A stretch of DNA of 64,000 nucleotides from Lithodes maja (taxonomy: Eukaryota > Arthropoda > Malacostraca > Decapoda > Lithodidae), in assembly GCA_037953745.1 (NCBI GenBank), contig JBAKBP010012282.1, positions 1 through 64,000 of the forward strand, in the 5' to 3' direction. A model generated the notes under the pieces. That model worked only from the letters and a program-made list of their open reading frames with translations, did no database searches and was not told where the DNA came from. The translations under genes were made by a program, and so were the position numbers. Positions 47,308-59,337 of the stretch are shown in pieces; the stretch's first letter is position 1; the number at the start of each line of letters is the position of its first letter.

Positions 47308-49609
47308 GAAGATCCCAAATATGAGGCTGGCTATATTTTACGGCTGGCTATATTTTACGACATCATTGCAACCTTACCCACAAACTATGGCCCAAACTTT
47401 TGAAATACAATAGGAAGCTTAACCCTTACGGTACCAGTGACGTATTTGTATTTGATTTCGGATACATTTAGACAATTTTATGAAGATTAGTTAGGATATA
47501 TGGTAGCTAAAATGTTTAATTGAAATAGTCTGTGACCTTTTAATGGGTAGACATCATTCTTATGCTGAATAAAAGTGTGATAGTCGCCAGAATATAATGA
47601 AAAGAATGGCACTAGATTAATATTGTAAGCATATAAATGGTGTGAAACTTCTTTTTATTATTAGACTATTAATAACAAGGCTATTTATTTTATGGCATTA
47701 GATTAACCAAAACATCAAATTTAATTATAAATGTACCGCATTAGGAGGTTAATGAGTTTCATATTTATTGATAGCGTTAATTAAGGATTTAGAATAGGCT
47801 ACTATAATTCTTAAAGTACAAATAAATAATACAAATAATAATAGGTGAAAAGATAATACGGATTCGTTGGCCATTATTATAGGCATATACTGTAACTATA
47901 TAGCATTGATACTTGTATACAGCACAGTAAATTTACAGTATTACGAAAGCTTGAGCCAAAATGTTTGAGATATAAGGATGCAAATATATCCTAAAATAAG
48001 CCGACACATAAATATACCCAAATTTAACAAACGAAAAATACAGGCTTATAAAATACGGAAGGAAAGTTCATGCCTAAATAGAGTAAACAAAACACACACA
48101 AGAAAAACAAGAAGATAATTAAAATATATACATATGTATCCGACAAAAGAACTCTTATAGGAAAGGCCGAGGGTAGGTCTACACCACTTAAACAATAAAC
48201 TTATTGTTCATCCTATGAATCTCACCAACCAGAAAGGCCTTCTGCCTATCGTAATCAATTTTGATCTTCTTCATTTCGCCCATCATCCTTTGACGAGCCC
48301 TGTTCAACTCCTGCTCCTTTTCCTCCTCCTTAGCCCAACGTCGCCTTTGTGGTGCCACATACATTTCATTCAATACATCGACCGCATCCTTGACTTTGGC
48401 CTCCGGACCGCGGACCCGCACCAACTCCGAAGGTTCCCTGAAGATCTTTATCTGCACTCCGAAGTACGACTGTAGTGCCCTGACCCGTAGCCCAGCTGTC
48501 CCGATCAGATGGCCTCGCTCATCAGGAGCAATGTCGACTAACCGAGTCACATACCTCTCCTTAGGGGCCTTGTTATAGTCCTTTTGGGTCACTCCTTGCA
48601 AGTAGTTTTGACCTTTGAATGCAACCGTGTCCTGGGTTGCATCCATTTTTTGAGTAACCAACTTTTTTGGAGCAGGTGAATCGCCCCACGATTCCTTGAC
48701 GGATCGTGACCAATTCTTCATTATGCTTTGTATATTTTTTTTAATTGTTAAAATAACTATGCACTCGTTACTAACTTGCCTAACTCGTTAGGAATGAACT
48801 GCACTGAGGTGGGTCACCAAACACGTAATCACAACGTAATTCACAAGAGGATATAAAAAATGATGCGTTTCGTTTCAAGTGAATTAGTTGAATGACAAGG
48901 CTGGTTAGCTCGATCCTAACCTAAGTTTCTCTAAATTATCTACATCACAGAAAGTCTGTAAAATGTCGGTAGAAAGATTACAAAGAGTAAAGTTAATTCA
49001 TAAGTAAATGTTTATAATATAATTTGTATATTGTTTGTGTAAATTGGATTAAATAGCGTAAGATGTCTCTACATAACCATATTTTATATAATAGTTACTC
49101 CGGAGAAAGTATAGTTTTCTGTAATTTGGTAATGAAAGAAAGCGGATATTAATGGGTAACTGTAATAAATTTTAAAGACTTCCAATTACATTGTGCTCAA
49201 GCATAGACACGCCCTTACACTCACATATACACACCCCTTCAGCTACATCGTTCCTCTAAGTGTTGGGGATAGTACTGAAGGGAGAATAAGTAATAAATAT
49301 TATAGCTTAGGCTAATTGCGTAGGCCAGAAATCATGACCTTTATCCACTGTAACTCAAAAAGGGCTCGAGCAAATGGGGTGCAAATGTCCACATCTGTTC
49401 CTTGGCTGACCCTTCCTAAATGGTAGAAATATTAGCTGGATGTCTCTAGTTATTTTTTTTAGTATGAGGGGTTGAGGTCGAGATTTGTGGCTTACCTATA
49501 ATGGACAAGGTATAGGAACTTTACGCAGGTTGACAGTTTGAGGAGTAGTCTATGTAAAGTCAGTGAAAATAGGTTAGCCTTGAGTGAACAAGATGCGGAA
49601 ATACACTTA
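47308..49609. repeat. KH unit, copy B
   Basis: Duplicate of 13131-15440. The shared sequence ends at ATGCGGAAATACACTTA; after this BEL pol begins on the minus strand. Confidence 0.85.
48188..48721 (-). CDS. KH-domain protein, 177 aa (copy B)
   Basis: The protein is identical to copy A at 14017-14550. Only two nucleotides differ (14116/48287 and 14287/48458 region), giving CGG/AGG for Arg and GGG/GGA for Gly. The 760 bp 3' of the ORF show about 11 differences between copies and the ~880 bp 5' of it about 4, by eye. It lies downstream of, and on the same strand as, the truncated BEL pol but has no BEL features. Confidence 0.75.
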   Translation of the reverse strand: MKNWSRSVKESWGDSPAPKKLVTQKMDATQDTVAFKGQNYLQGVTQKDYNKAPKERYVTRLVDIAPDERGHLIGTAGLRVRALQSYFGVQIKIFREPSELVRVRGPEAKVKDAVDVLNEMYVAPQRRRWAKEEEKEQELNRARQRMMGEMKKIKIDYDRQKAFLVGEIHRMNNKFIV

Positions 49610-51532
49610 CTTCCCTATGTGCACGTATGATCAATAGATCAGTAACGTGATGTCTTGTTGGCATAAGTATAGGTCGGTTTGTGCCGTCTGGTACACCCGA
49701 CCACTTCAGGCGACCCTCACACCTGATGAGGCCATTGTCTAGGTGCAACCGTAGTTGACGCACTATATTAGGCATTAATGTCTTATTCAAGCTTTTCAAG
49801 GATTCTAATTCATTGGAAAAGGTTTCTACTTGAACCCATTTGATCAAAGTTACTTCAGCTGCTTTAAATTCACGAGCATCAATGTTGTGACCCCTGTTGC
49901 AGAGTTGGCCCGTTACTTTAAGCTTGAGATTGGATACATATCGCAACACCCAAGCTACAACTCTGACTAGTTTATTATAGTCACCGAATCTTGCCCACTT
50001 CATGATAGGACCCGGTGGCTCATTTGGTTGGGCTGTAACTGCCACTGTTTCCAGTGGCAGAAGTCCCTCACCAACAGCATGCCATATCGTCCATTCACTT
50101 TCATGGAGCAGCCACTTTGGACCATGCCACCACAATTCGGACTTCATTAACTGGCTAGCCGTCATACCCCTAGTTATGAGATCACTAGGGTTATCTTTTG
50201 TATTTACATAATGATAAGCAACGTCTGGCAAAAGGGCTCTAATCTCATCTACCCTATTCCGCACATAAACTGGCAGAGACTTCTGGCTATGTATCCAGTT
50301 GAGTGCGACCTGACTATCGCACCATACATGAACGATTTCAATATTTAATTCGCTCTCGTATGCTGCGCGTACATGTTGCACCAGACGTGCTAATAGCAGC
50401 ATGGCAGTCAATTCCATTTTAGGGATAGTTACCTTTTTAACCGGGGCTACCTTGGCCCGGGCTGTAACTAAATGTGCCCCAAATGAAGTAACAACATATA
50501 TGGCTACCCCGTATGCCGTGGCGCTAGCATCGCAAAACGTGTGTAACGTAACGTCACCGAACGCCGCCACTTTACGAGGTATAGGTTTAGTACATAGGAT
50601 GGCATATTCATTCAACAACAATGTCCCTTGGTCATTCAGGTCCTCAGGCAAACTGTCATCCCATCCTATTTCACGTCTCCAAACTTCCTGCATTAGAATC
50701 CTAGCTCTTATGGTAACAGGTAATGCTAGACCCAAAGGATCAAAAAATGCGCAACTTTGCTCAACAGACTTCTTTTGGTGTGCGCTCCTGTCTGCTGAGC
50801 AAAAGACCTTGTTTGAAAAGTTAGTATGTCATGTTTAGGTTGCCAGATCATCCCCAAATTTCTGGACTTTTCCTGGTTAAGAGATGCCGTACCATCCACT
50901 TGTATTAAACTCTGAAGATCTTCACTATTAGTAACCCACTCGCGGAGAAATAGATGTGCATCCGCAAACAATCTGCGTGCTTGCCAGTATGCATATAACA
51001 AATCATTTTGACTATCGCTAGTACCCTGCAAATTGTCAATGTATAATCCGCGAGATAGTTTACTTGTGTCCTCATGAGTGTCCGCTAGATGTTTTCTGAT
51101 TGTGGCATTTAACAAAAACTGCGAGCAAGTGGCCCCAAAGAGTACAACCCGAAAACGGTATATTATGATGGGACTTCCAGAGTCGCTAATGTCGCCGAAC
51201 CAAAGAAAGCGGGTAACATCTCTATCTTCCTCCTTTAGCTTGACCATCAAGAATGCCTTCTCGATGTCACTGGTATAGGCATACTTCCCCAGCCTAAACC
51301 GCAATAGATGTTGGGACAGGTCCGACACCATGGACGGACCTGTCAACAGGCAGTCATCTAGACTGGGTTGTTGTCCTTGGTGGGCAGAACAGTCATACAC
51401 CACCCGTATTGGTGTGGTGACGCTGTCTTTCTTTACCCCATGATGGGCCAGATAGTGAACCCTACCCTTCTTACACGGTTCCCTGACATAGACTCTCTAT
51501 AAAGCCCCTATCCTCATAACTCCGAAATACAT
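49610..51532 (-). pseudogene. BEL/Pao pol (RT, RNase H, partial integrase), broken
   Basis: Minus strand. RT: YTSDIEKAFLMVKLKEEDRD, VLFGATCSQFLLNATI, catalytic GLYIDNLQGT. RNase H: HTFCDASATAYG (Asp), IPKMELTAM (Glu), VWCDSQVALNW (Asp), NPSDLITRG (Asp). The integrase zinc-binding start (PILMPTRHHVTDLLIIRAHR) is cut at 49610. Two frameshifts are visible: one in a T6 run at about 50744-50749 between RT and RNase H, one near 51498 upstream of RT. The 5' end is severed by the LTR element at 51533. It continues as gag-protease at 61404-63080. Confidence 0.9.
51529..51532. repeat. Target-site duplication ACAT, left
   Basis: ACAT here and ACAT at 61404-61407 flank the LTR element. Removing the element and one copy restores collinear BEL coding sequence. 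Confidence 0.85.
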
Positions 51533-53362
51533 TGTGACGCCCAGTGCGTGGCAACGCAACCTGATTGTACTCCTTGGTACTCCACTGTGCCGCCGCGGTG
51601 CGGTGCCGTGTGCCGGTGCGGTGCCGTGTGCCGGTGCGGTGCCGTGTGCCGCTGTGCCGTGTTGGCTGCTTATATTGAGTGTGACAACGTATAACTATGT
51701 TCTTTGTATCTCTGCAAAGGTCTCGTCATTTGCTAACCAGTGGTGGGTTTTGTTTTAAGCCATGTCGAGACCTTCCATTTAATATGTAGTATCAATAGAG
51801 AAGTTGATAGATGAGACAATAGGAATTCAGAGAGAGAGAGTGAGTTAGACTTCAGAGCGAGAGGGTAGCAATGGTTGCCAGACGTATGGACCGGTTGGCA
51901 GCCCTGCGCTTATAGCTAGGTGCGACAGGGTTGGTAGTACATTGCCGCCTGCATATGCTGCCGGGCTGCCCATGTTGTCGTACTGCACATTGCATGGAGG
52001 CTCGCTGTGTGTTCCATGATCAGGTTGCCTAGAACCTTTGAGATTCTAACATCCCTTGCCCTCTCTCCCAATTTCTCACGGTTGCACTCTTTCTCTCTGA
52101 CGACATTACTCTCATTTCATTCTTCTCTCTATTTAAATGCATACCCTTCCCTTGAGGTCCTAAAGGAGTTTCAGCACTCACCTCTCGTATTACTCTTAGG
52201 ACAAGCATATATTTACATGTATTAGATTTAAGGGGTTAATGTGAACAGCGATCTTCTTGATGAGGATAGTTGGTGAACGTTCTACATGTTCACGAGTTAT
52301 ATGCCCAGCTCATCATCCAATTTGTGACTAGACTAGTGCCATGTGTAAGAGCCCGACCATGCCCAGGAGTTGTCTGTAGAGGGGCGAGGACTTAGCCTTG
52401 ATTTGCCTACCGAGCCAGGAGCGAGTGTAGTACCAGAGACTACAGCTCGCTCGTAGTGCCGGTATAGTAGAGTAACGTAATTTATCTGTCCTTGTGTTCT
52501 CTGCAGTCTTTTCCTGGGTTCTCGCTTTCGGTGCTGGGACTCGTTGTTCCTGTGACTTGGCCTGCTAGCTAGAACACATGGGGATGATGAGTGGGTTATA
52601 TCTTTATTTTACTATGCATTGCAGCTCTCTTTAAGTTTATGTATGTAACACTTTACAATACACATTACTCACACACTAGACAACACTATTAATACTTTCA
52701 TGTATCAATTAACTGCACTGTCGTTTTGCTGCTGTTTCCGGAGTTCTATTGCGTAGGGCGCATACGGACTCAGAGGGGAGACAGAGTGAGAGAAGCGAAG
52801 TAGCCTATGCGGTAGTAGGCTACCGGCGCAGTACTTTTGCCTGCAACCTTTTAGTTATTCCAAGTATAGATTCATTATTACAATAAGTGACTACTGTTTA
52901 TGTTCCTTCCATGTGTATTATTAGGTATCTACTGGATCATGAACATCTTGTATGCTACATGCTAGTGCATGTTAGTAGGGGACAGTTATTCTAGTGCACG
53001 CGCTTTCAAGTAGGCGTGTACATTTGTCATTTAGCATTTCACTGTCATACCTTTAGCCTGCTTCTATTCTACATTATTAGAGGCTTAATATTAACGTAGT
53101 TTCTTGAGTATTGCATTTCTTTAGTAATAACGTAACCTATAAATGTCTGAGGGAGTTTAGCCTCATAGCCTACCCCTGTTGTACACTTTCGCCGAGTTAA
53201 GGTACCTCGTTACCATAGACGATAACTCTGTAGGGCGTTGGTGCTTTTGTTGTCTGGAGCATATAGTATTTGGGACTGGAATCGAGCGTGTCGTTGTCAC
53301 ATAAGCCATTTCTGTCCTACGATCAAGAATCCCGAATATGTATTGCCGATCCAGCCGTAACA
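51533..53362 (+). repeat. 5' LTR of the gypsy-class element
   Basis: 1830 bp, starting TGTGACGCCCAGTGCGTGGC and ending GATCCAGCCGTAACA. Near its start is an 18-bp minisatellite of GGTGCGGTGCCGTGTGCC type (51597-51655), shared by both LTRs. Short ORFs inside are not credible. Confidence 0.93.
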
Positions 53363-53366
53363 AAAA

Positions 53367-53384
53367 TGGCGACCTTGCACAAGA
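53367..53384 (+). other. Primer-binding site of the gypsy-class element
   Basis: TGGCGACCTTGCACAAGA, 4 nt after the LTR end, TGG-initiated. The primer tRNA is not identified. Confidence 0.65.
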
Positions 53385-53606
53385 TTCAGTAGTATCCTAT
53401 CACATGTTTTTTGGAGAACTATTCTATGCTACCTAGTAGAGCTGGCTAGAATTTTCTTGCATATTGGAGGAATTTTTATTGTGTCATTATTGTATTGGTG
53501 GACTTGCAGATTGTTTCGTTGGGGGTGTCTAGAGTAGAGTCATTCAAGCATCTTTAACATTTTGTGAGTCGAGACTGCAATTAGTAATAAGCACTTCTTT
53601 TTTTTT

Positions 53607-56600
53607 ATGAACAGCAATTGTATAACCAGCACTATGTCTAATGACTCATCATTTACGGGGGAGGATAACACGGTACAGCCTAGTAACCAGCAAGTACAAC
53701 AGATGTTTAGGGAGGGGAGTGTTATAAGTGGAGAGAGGGATGCCCGGGCATTTTTGCAGACACCTTTGACCGAACAGCGCCTGCAGGCTATTGATTGTTA
53801 CGGTCTTCGCTGTTTAGCCACGGTTTTGGGGCGGGACTGTCCTGACAGTTGGCCCAAGAAGAATTTGGTGGCATGTTTGTTGGGTGATGGCGATGGGGCG
53901 GTGGGTGGAGTGGGGTCTTGGGGGGTTCCCTCCAAGCCTCCATTCCACTCTACCCCTGAGCTGGGCCCTCAGCCAGCGAGTCTTAGCACGATGCAGCAGG
54001 AGGGTTCTCAAGGGCAAGCTGGCTTACCCGTAAACACGTCTCGGTGTGGATCCCCCATTTTGTGCTCTCCCCCCCCAGGCCTGTCTCCTGAGATGTTATT
54101 TCAGCTAGAACTAGCTAAGTTTAAGCTGCAGGAGACTCGGATACAGATACAACAGGCTAGTATAGAACGCATAGAGGTTGCTAGAATCCAAGCCAATCAG
54201 GATGCAACCAGGTACCAGGCTGAAATGGATGTCGAGAAGTCTAGAGTAGAGACCACGGGGCGTCATCTCGGTGGTGGGCACCGGGTTACAGACTCACTTT
54301 CGCATTTAATTAAGTTAGTACCCGCATTTGATGAGACAGCAGTGACTGAGTTTTTTGCTCGTTTCGAAAAGAAGTGTCGTGAGTATGACTGGCCGGAGGT
54401 TAAATGGGCAGCATTAGTTTCATCACGTCTAGTGGGTAAGGGGTTGAAAGCCTACGATGCACTGTCACTGGACGAGAGTGTAGTGTATGGACTGGTGAAG
54501 GAGGCTGTGCTCCGGGCCTACGAACTGCAACCCGAAACTTATAGATTGAAGTTCCGTGGCGTGAATAAGAAGAGCGACGTCAGTTTTATGGAGCACGCAC
54601 GGGACTTAACAGATGCAGGTAATAACTGGTTTCGGTCCGAGCACGCAGAGTCGGCTGAGGAAATTAAGCAACTTTTCTATCTGGAACAGTTTTACAAATG
54701 TACTGGAACCGATCTAACGCTGAACATTAAGGAAAAATGTCCCAAGACAGTAGAGGAGGCTGCCAAGATGGCAGACCTCAGATTATCATTGATTCGTGGT
54801 TGCGGTGCCGCTCAGAGGGCTGAGTCAGGGCAGAAGGGGCGCTATACCCCACCCACCAGAGTTTTCGATAATAACAAATCCTATGACACACATAACCACA
54901 CTAAATGCATTGCACCTAATAACACCTACAAACACAAGCCTCTCCCATTTACTAAAGGTCAGGCCCCTTCTTCGCCCGCACAAGGGAAGAAGCCCATTGG
55001 GGATGTGAAATGTTACAAATGTCAGAAGCTAGGCCATTATTCACGTGAGTGCCCTAGTAACACTCCCGCTAAGCCGGTGTCATTGGTTCACAGTATCGGT
55101 GTGTCTCTGAAGGCTGCAGCAACTGCCCGGGGTAGGTTGTCAGCAGCTGAGGCACACGCGGTAAAGAAGCGTACGGAAGGCTCGACACCTGTCCGGGACA
55201 CTTTCTGTGACCATCGGGGACACGGGTTTGTGAGCTGGGGGAGTGAACTACGGAGGGTTGACTTGCTGAGGGATACGGGGGCTTCGCAAACTTTGTTGAG
55301 GAACTTCACAGGGAAACCGATAAATGCGGCCAGAGTTGTTGTGGTGCAGGGTATAAATGCTACGAGGTCATACCCACTTGTGAGGTTGGAGTTGAGAGTG
55401 GGAGAGGTGTGCAGGGAGCTGGATGTAGGGATCGTTGAGTGTTTGCCAGTTGAGGGCGTCGACCTTCTTCTCGGCAACGACTTTGCGGTGCCCACTTCCG
55501 GGACTCCACCCTTAGTCGTTGCCGAGAGGGCGGCCGACGTGGATGGTGAGAATCGGGAATGGGTTGGGAGGTGCCAACAGGATAAGATGGCCTGTGTGGT
55601 AACCCGATCTCGCTCTGCGGCTCCTGCACAGCCTAGCACTCAACCTCGGGGACAGTGGAGGAAGGATCAGGAGAAGGTTGCTAAGGGCAGGAAAAGGGAC
55701 ATTGATTCTGCTGCACTTCTCGGTGATTCGGTACTTGGACCTATAATAAACACGGGAGTTGACTCTGGCCCAGATATGGTGTGTAACAAGGCAGAGTTGG
55801 GTAAGACTTCGCGTGAGGCAAGAGCTGTAGCGAGAGCCACTAAGGCAGTAGAGCCTACTAGCCGGGGTAATGTCTTATTACAAAACCATCTTGATGCATT
55901 GACGCCCAGGGACATTAGTGAGCAGCAGCTGCAAGACGCTAGCCTAGCTCGTTATAGCAATGGTGCCATAGAGTTGGAGGAAGATGGGGATGCGAAGCCG
56001 GGAGATTTCTTTAGGCTCAACAGGATATTGTACCGCAGATTTCTAGACCCCAAATCGAAGTGGGAGGGCGGTGCGAGGGTAGTAGACCAGGTGGTTGTTC
56101 CAAATAAGTATAGAGAGTCCTTATTGTGTCTGGCGCATGATGTGCCGGTGGCGGGTCATTTGGGGGTAACAAAAACATTGGCGGCATTGGGCAGGTTTTT
56201 CTGGTGGCCTGGGGTCAAGGCTGATGTCTGTGCATGGGTGGCTGGGTGTGCGACCTGCCAGACAACGGGGAAGCCTAACCAGACCATCCCGAAGGCACCT
56301 TTGTTTCCCATACCTGTCACCGGGCCTCCGTTCAGCAAAGTTGTAGTAGATTTGGTTGGCCCTTTCCCGCCTACTAGTAGTGGCAATAAATTCCTGTTGA
56401 CAATCATGGATGTGGCTACGAGATACCCGGACGCATACCCCATGAGAAACGGCTCGGCAAAGGCAGTTGTTAAAAACTTATTATTGTTCTGTTCCCGTTA
56501 TGGATTTCCACGTGAGGTGCAGTCAGACCAGGGGAGCAATTTTACATCCAAATTGTTCAAGCAAACCCTTCAGTTGCACGGTATATGTTCTGTAGTGTCG

Positions 56601-58711
56601 TCAGCCTACCATCCCGAGAGTCAGGGAGTCTTGGAGCGGTGGCACTCGACCCTGAAGAGTATGCTACGCTGTTACTGTGCAGAACATGACACTGATTGGG
56701 ATTTGGGTCTGCCGTATGTTCTGTTCGCTGCACGTGAAGTCCCAGGAGAGAGCCTGGGGTTCAGTCCAAATCAACTAGTCTTTGGCCATAATGTGAGAGG
56801 ACCTTTAAGTATGGTGAAAGAGATCTGGGAGGGCGAAGAGAAGCCGGGGTCTGTACTTAAATATATCCTTGAGAGCCGGGAGAGACTTATAGGTTGCATG
56901 GCAGCGGCAGGTAATAACTTGGTTAATGCACAGGCGGTCATGAAGCACCAGTATGACGCCAAGGTGAAGCTTCGGGAGTTTTCGGTGGGTCAGGAGGTAA
57001 TGTTGCTTTTACCTTTGCCTGGACACCCCCTTTCTGCCAAGTTTATTGGGCCGTATGTGGTGGCTAAGAAACTGTCCGACCTTGATTATCTCGTTGCAAC
57101 ACCTGACCGTAGAAAAAAACATCAGTTATGTCATGTTAACCTCATGAAAGAGTATGTGAGACGCCCCTCAGAGCCTCTCACTGTCCCTGTGCTGGCCTGC
57201 AGCGGCCAGGGTGGAGAAGGAGGTGGGGACAGTCATGCTGCTGAGGAGGATAGCTGGGACTGTGTCATTTCCGCGGAACAGTGGGCGGGGAATACTGAAC
57301 AAGAGGCTAGGCAAGCTGTAAGTCACCTGCCTGAGCACCAGGGTGCTGCTGTCCTAGGCCTGTTCAGGTCATACCCCTCTGTTTTCGCCGAACACCCAGG
57401 TCTCACTACTCAGGTAACGCACGACGTGGACGTCGGTGATAATGTGCCCTTCAAGTCAGTGCCCTACCGTGTGCCCCCGGTAAAGTTGCCAGCTTTACGG
57501 GAGGAGTTAAAGTACATGGTTGAGAGAGGGATGATCACTGAAGGTTATGTGAAGTGGACATCACCCGTCACGTTGCAGCCAAAACCTGACGGCAAGGTGC
57601 GGTTCTGCATAGATTTTCGTAGGCTAAATGGCTTGACCACTACCAACCCTTACCCTTTGCCTCGAGTTGACGACAGCGTGGACAAGATAGGGAATGCAAA
57701 GTACCTTACTAAAATTGATCTTGTAAAAGGCTACTGGCAAGTACCCCTGTCGGACCGAGCTAAGCAAGTTTGTGGTTTTGTGGTAGATGGCAAGACCTAC
57801 CAATGTAACGTAATGCCTTATGGGCTTAAGAACGCACCTGCCACGTTTCAGAACCTGATGAACGATATTTGTGACGAAATCCCTAACTGCACGGTCTACC
57901 TTGATGACGTGATAGTGTATGATGACGATTTTGAAAATCACCTAAGGCACTTAGAGACCCTGTTTGGGAAGTTGCACGATGCTGGGCTGGTGGTGAACCT
58001 GAGGAAGTGCGAGTTTGTAAAGGCTACTGTGCAGTATCTTGGCTTCGTGGTCGGGTTAGGCCGGGTGTGCCCCCCCCTGAGCAAGATACAGGCTATCAAT
58101 ATGTTCCCAGGCCCACCACTAAGCGCCAGGTCATGCGGTTCCTAGGTATGATAGGCTATTATAGGCGCTTCATCCGGGGATACTCTACTGTCTTAGCACC
58201 GTTAACTGATCTACTGTCGAAGTCAGTGAAGTTCTGTTGGGCTGCGGAGTGTCAGAGGGCTTTCGACCTAGTCAAGCACCTGCTGTGTACACATCCGATT
58301 TTGAGAGCCCCAGACTTCTCCAGGAGTTTTCAGCTGGCGACTGATGCCAGCGGTGTGGGTGCCGGGGCAGTGTTACTGCAGACTGATTCCGAGGGCTTGG
58401 AACACCCAGTGAGCTTCTTTTCTCGCAAGTTTAATTCGGCACAAAGGAATTACTCGACTATAGAGAAGGAGCTTCTTGCTATCGTTTTGTCGCTCAAACA
58501 TTTCGAAGTTTATGTTCCAGCCTACGGCCCGGTAGTGACGATTTATACGGACCATCATCCCTTGAAATTCCTAAATCAGTTTCACAATCGGAATATGCGG
58601 TTGACCAGGTGGTCCCTAATGCTCCAAGAGTATAATCTCAACATTCAGCATATTGCCGGGAGTGAGAACGTGATAGCAGATTGTCTATCAAGGGTTGATG
58701 ATCCAGGATAG
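53607..58711 (+). CDS. Gag-Pol: Gag, protease, integrase, RT, RNase H (one frameshift)
   Basis: One frame from 53607 to ~58103 (stop at 58145), then RNase H one frame over to 58711; a single missing base near 58103 explains it. Order along the chain: Gag with a SCAN-like capsid segment (about 225-400), CCHC knuckle at 469 (CYKCQKLGHYSREC), protease Asp556 (RDTGAS), integrase HHCC (about 838-895) and Asp915, Asp974, Glu1010 (D,D-35-E). Next a GPY/F-like module (FIGPYVVAKKL, about 1150), then RT (about 1285-1500; FCIDFRRLNG, VMPYGLKNAPATFQ, catalytic VYLDD at 1430-1434) and RNase H (TDASGVGAGA, EKELLAIV, YTDHHPL, NVIADCLSR). Integrase before RT is the reverse of ordinary Ty3/gypsy and matches the Gmr1 group. 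Confidence 0.94.
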
Positions 58712-58978
58712 TCGTGCACGGTGTGTGGGTTGAGCAGGAGTAAAATTAGGCTATCATAACGCCGTCCAAAAAGATTATAAAACAATAAAATAAACGAGAA
58801 TTTTTTTTTTAGTTTTGTAAGTCTTTATTGTTGTAGCATGATGCATGCGATATTGTGTTTTATGTATAATTCACACTTCAGTTGTTGTGCACCTTTTGCA
58901 ATTAGTGGCAGCTAAGGGTAGCAGGTCGGTTGGTTGCCTGTCAGATTTTGATAATGCTTCTAAGGTCGATTATCTAAA

Positions 58979-58990
58979 ATCTTGGGGGGC
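58979..58990 (+). other. Polypurine tract region
   Basis: AATCTTGGGGGGC directly precedes the 3' LTR start TGTGACGCC, a short G-rich tract as used for plus-strand priming. From 58712 to 58978 I see only A/T-rich untranslated sequence, including T9 at 58802. Confidence 0.65.
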
Positions 58991-59299
58991 TGTGACGCCC
59001 AGTGCGTGGCAACGCAACCTGATTGTACTCCTTGGTACTCCACTGTGCCGCCGCGGTGCGGTGCCGTGTGCCGGTGCGGTGCCGTGTGCCGGTGCGGTGC
59101 CGTGTGCCGCTGTGCCGTGTTGGCTGCTTATATTGAGTGTGACAACGTATAACTATGTTCTTTGTATCTCTGCAAAGGTCTCGTCATTTGCTAACCAGTG
59201 GTGGGTTTTGTTTTAAGACATGTCGAGACCTTCCATTTAATATGTAGTATCAATAGAGAAGTTGATAGATGAGACAATAGGAATTCAGAGAGAGAGAGT

Positions 59300-59337
<38 letters not shown>

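Noticed and set aside
51533..51758. 74-codon frame at the start of each LTR (repeated at 58845-59216)
   Set aside because: It translates the LTR edge and its GC-rich minisatellite; its presence in both copies follows from LTR identity.
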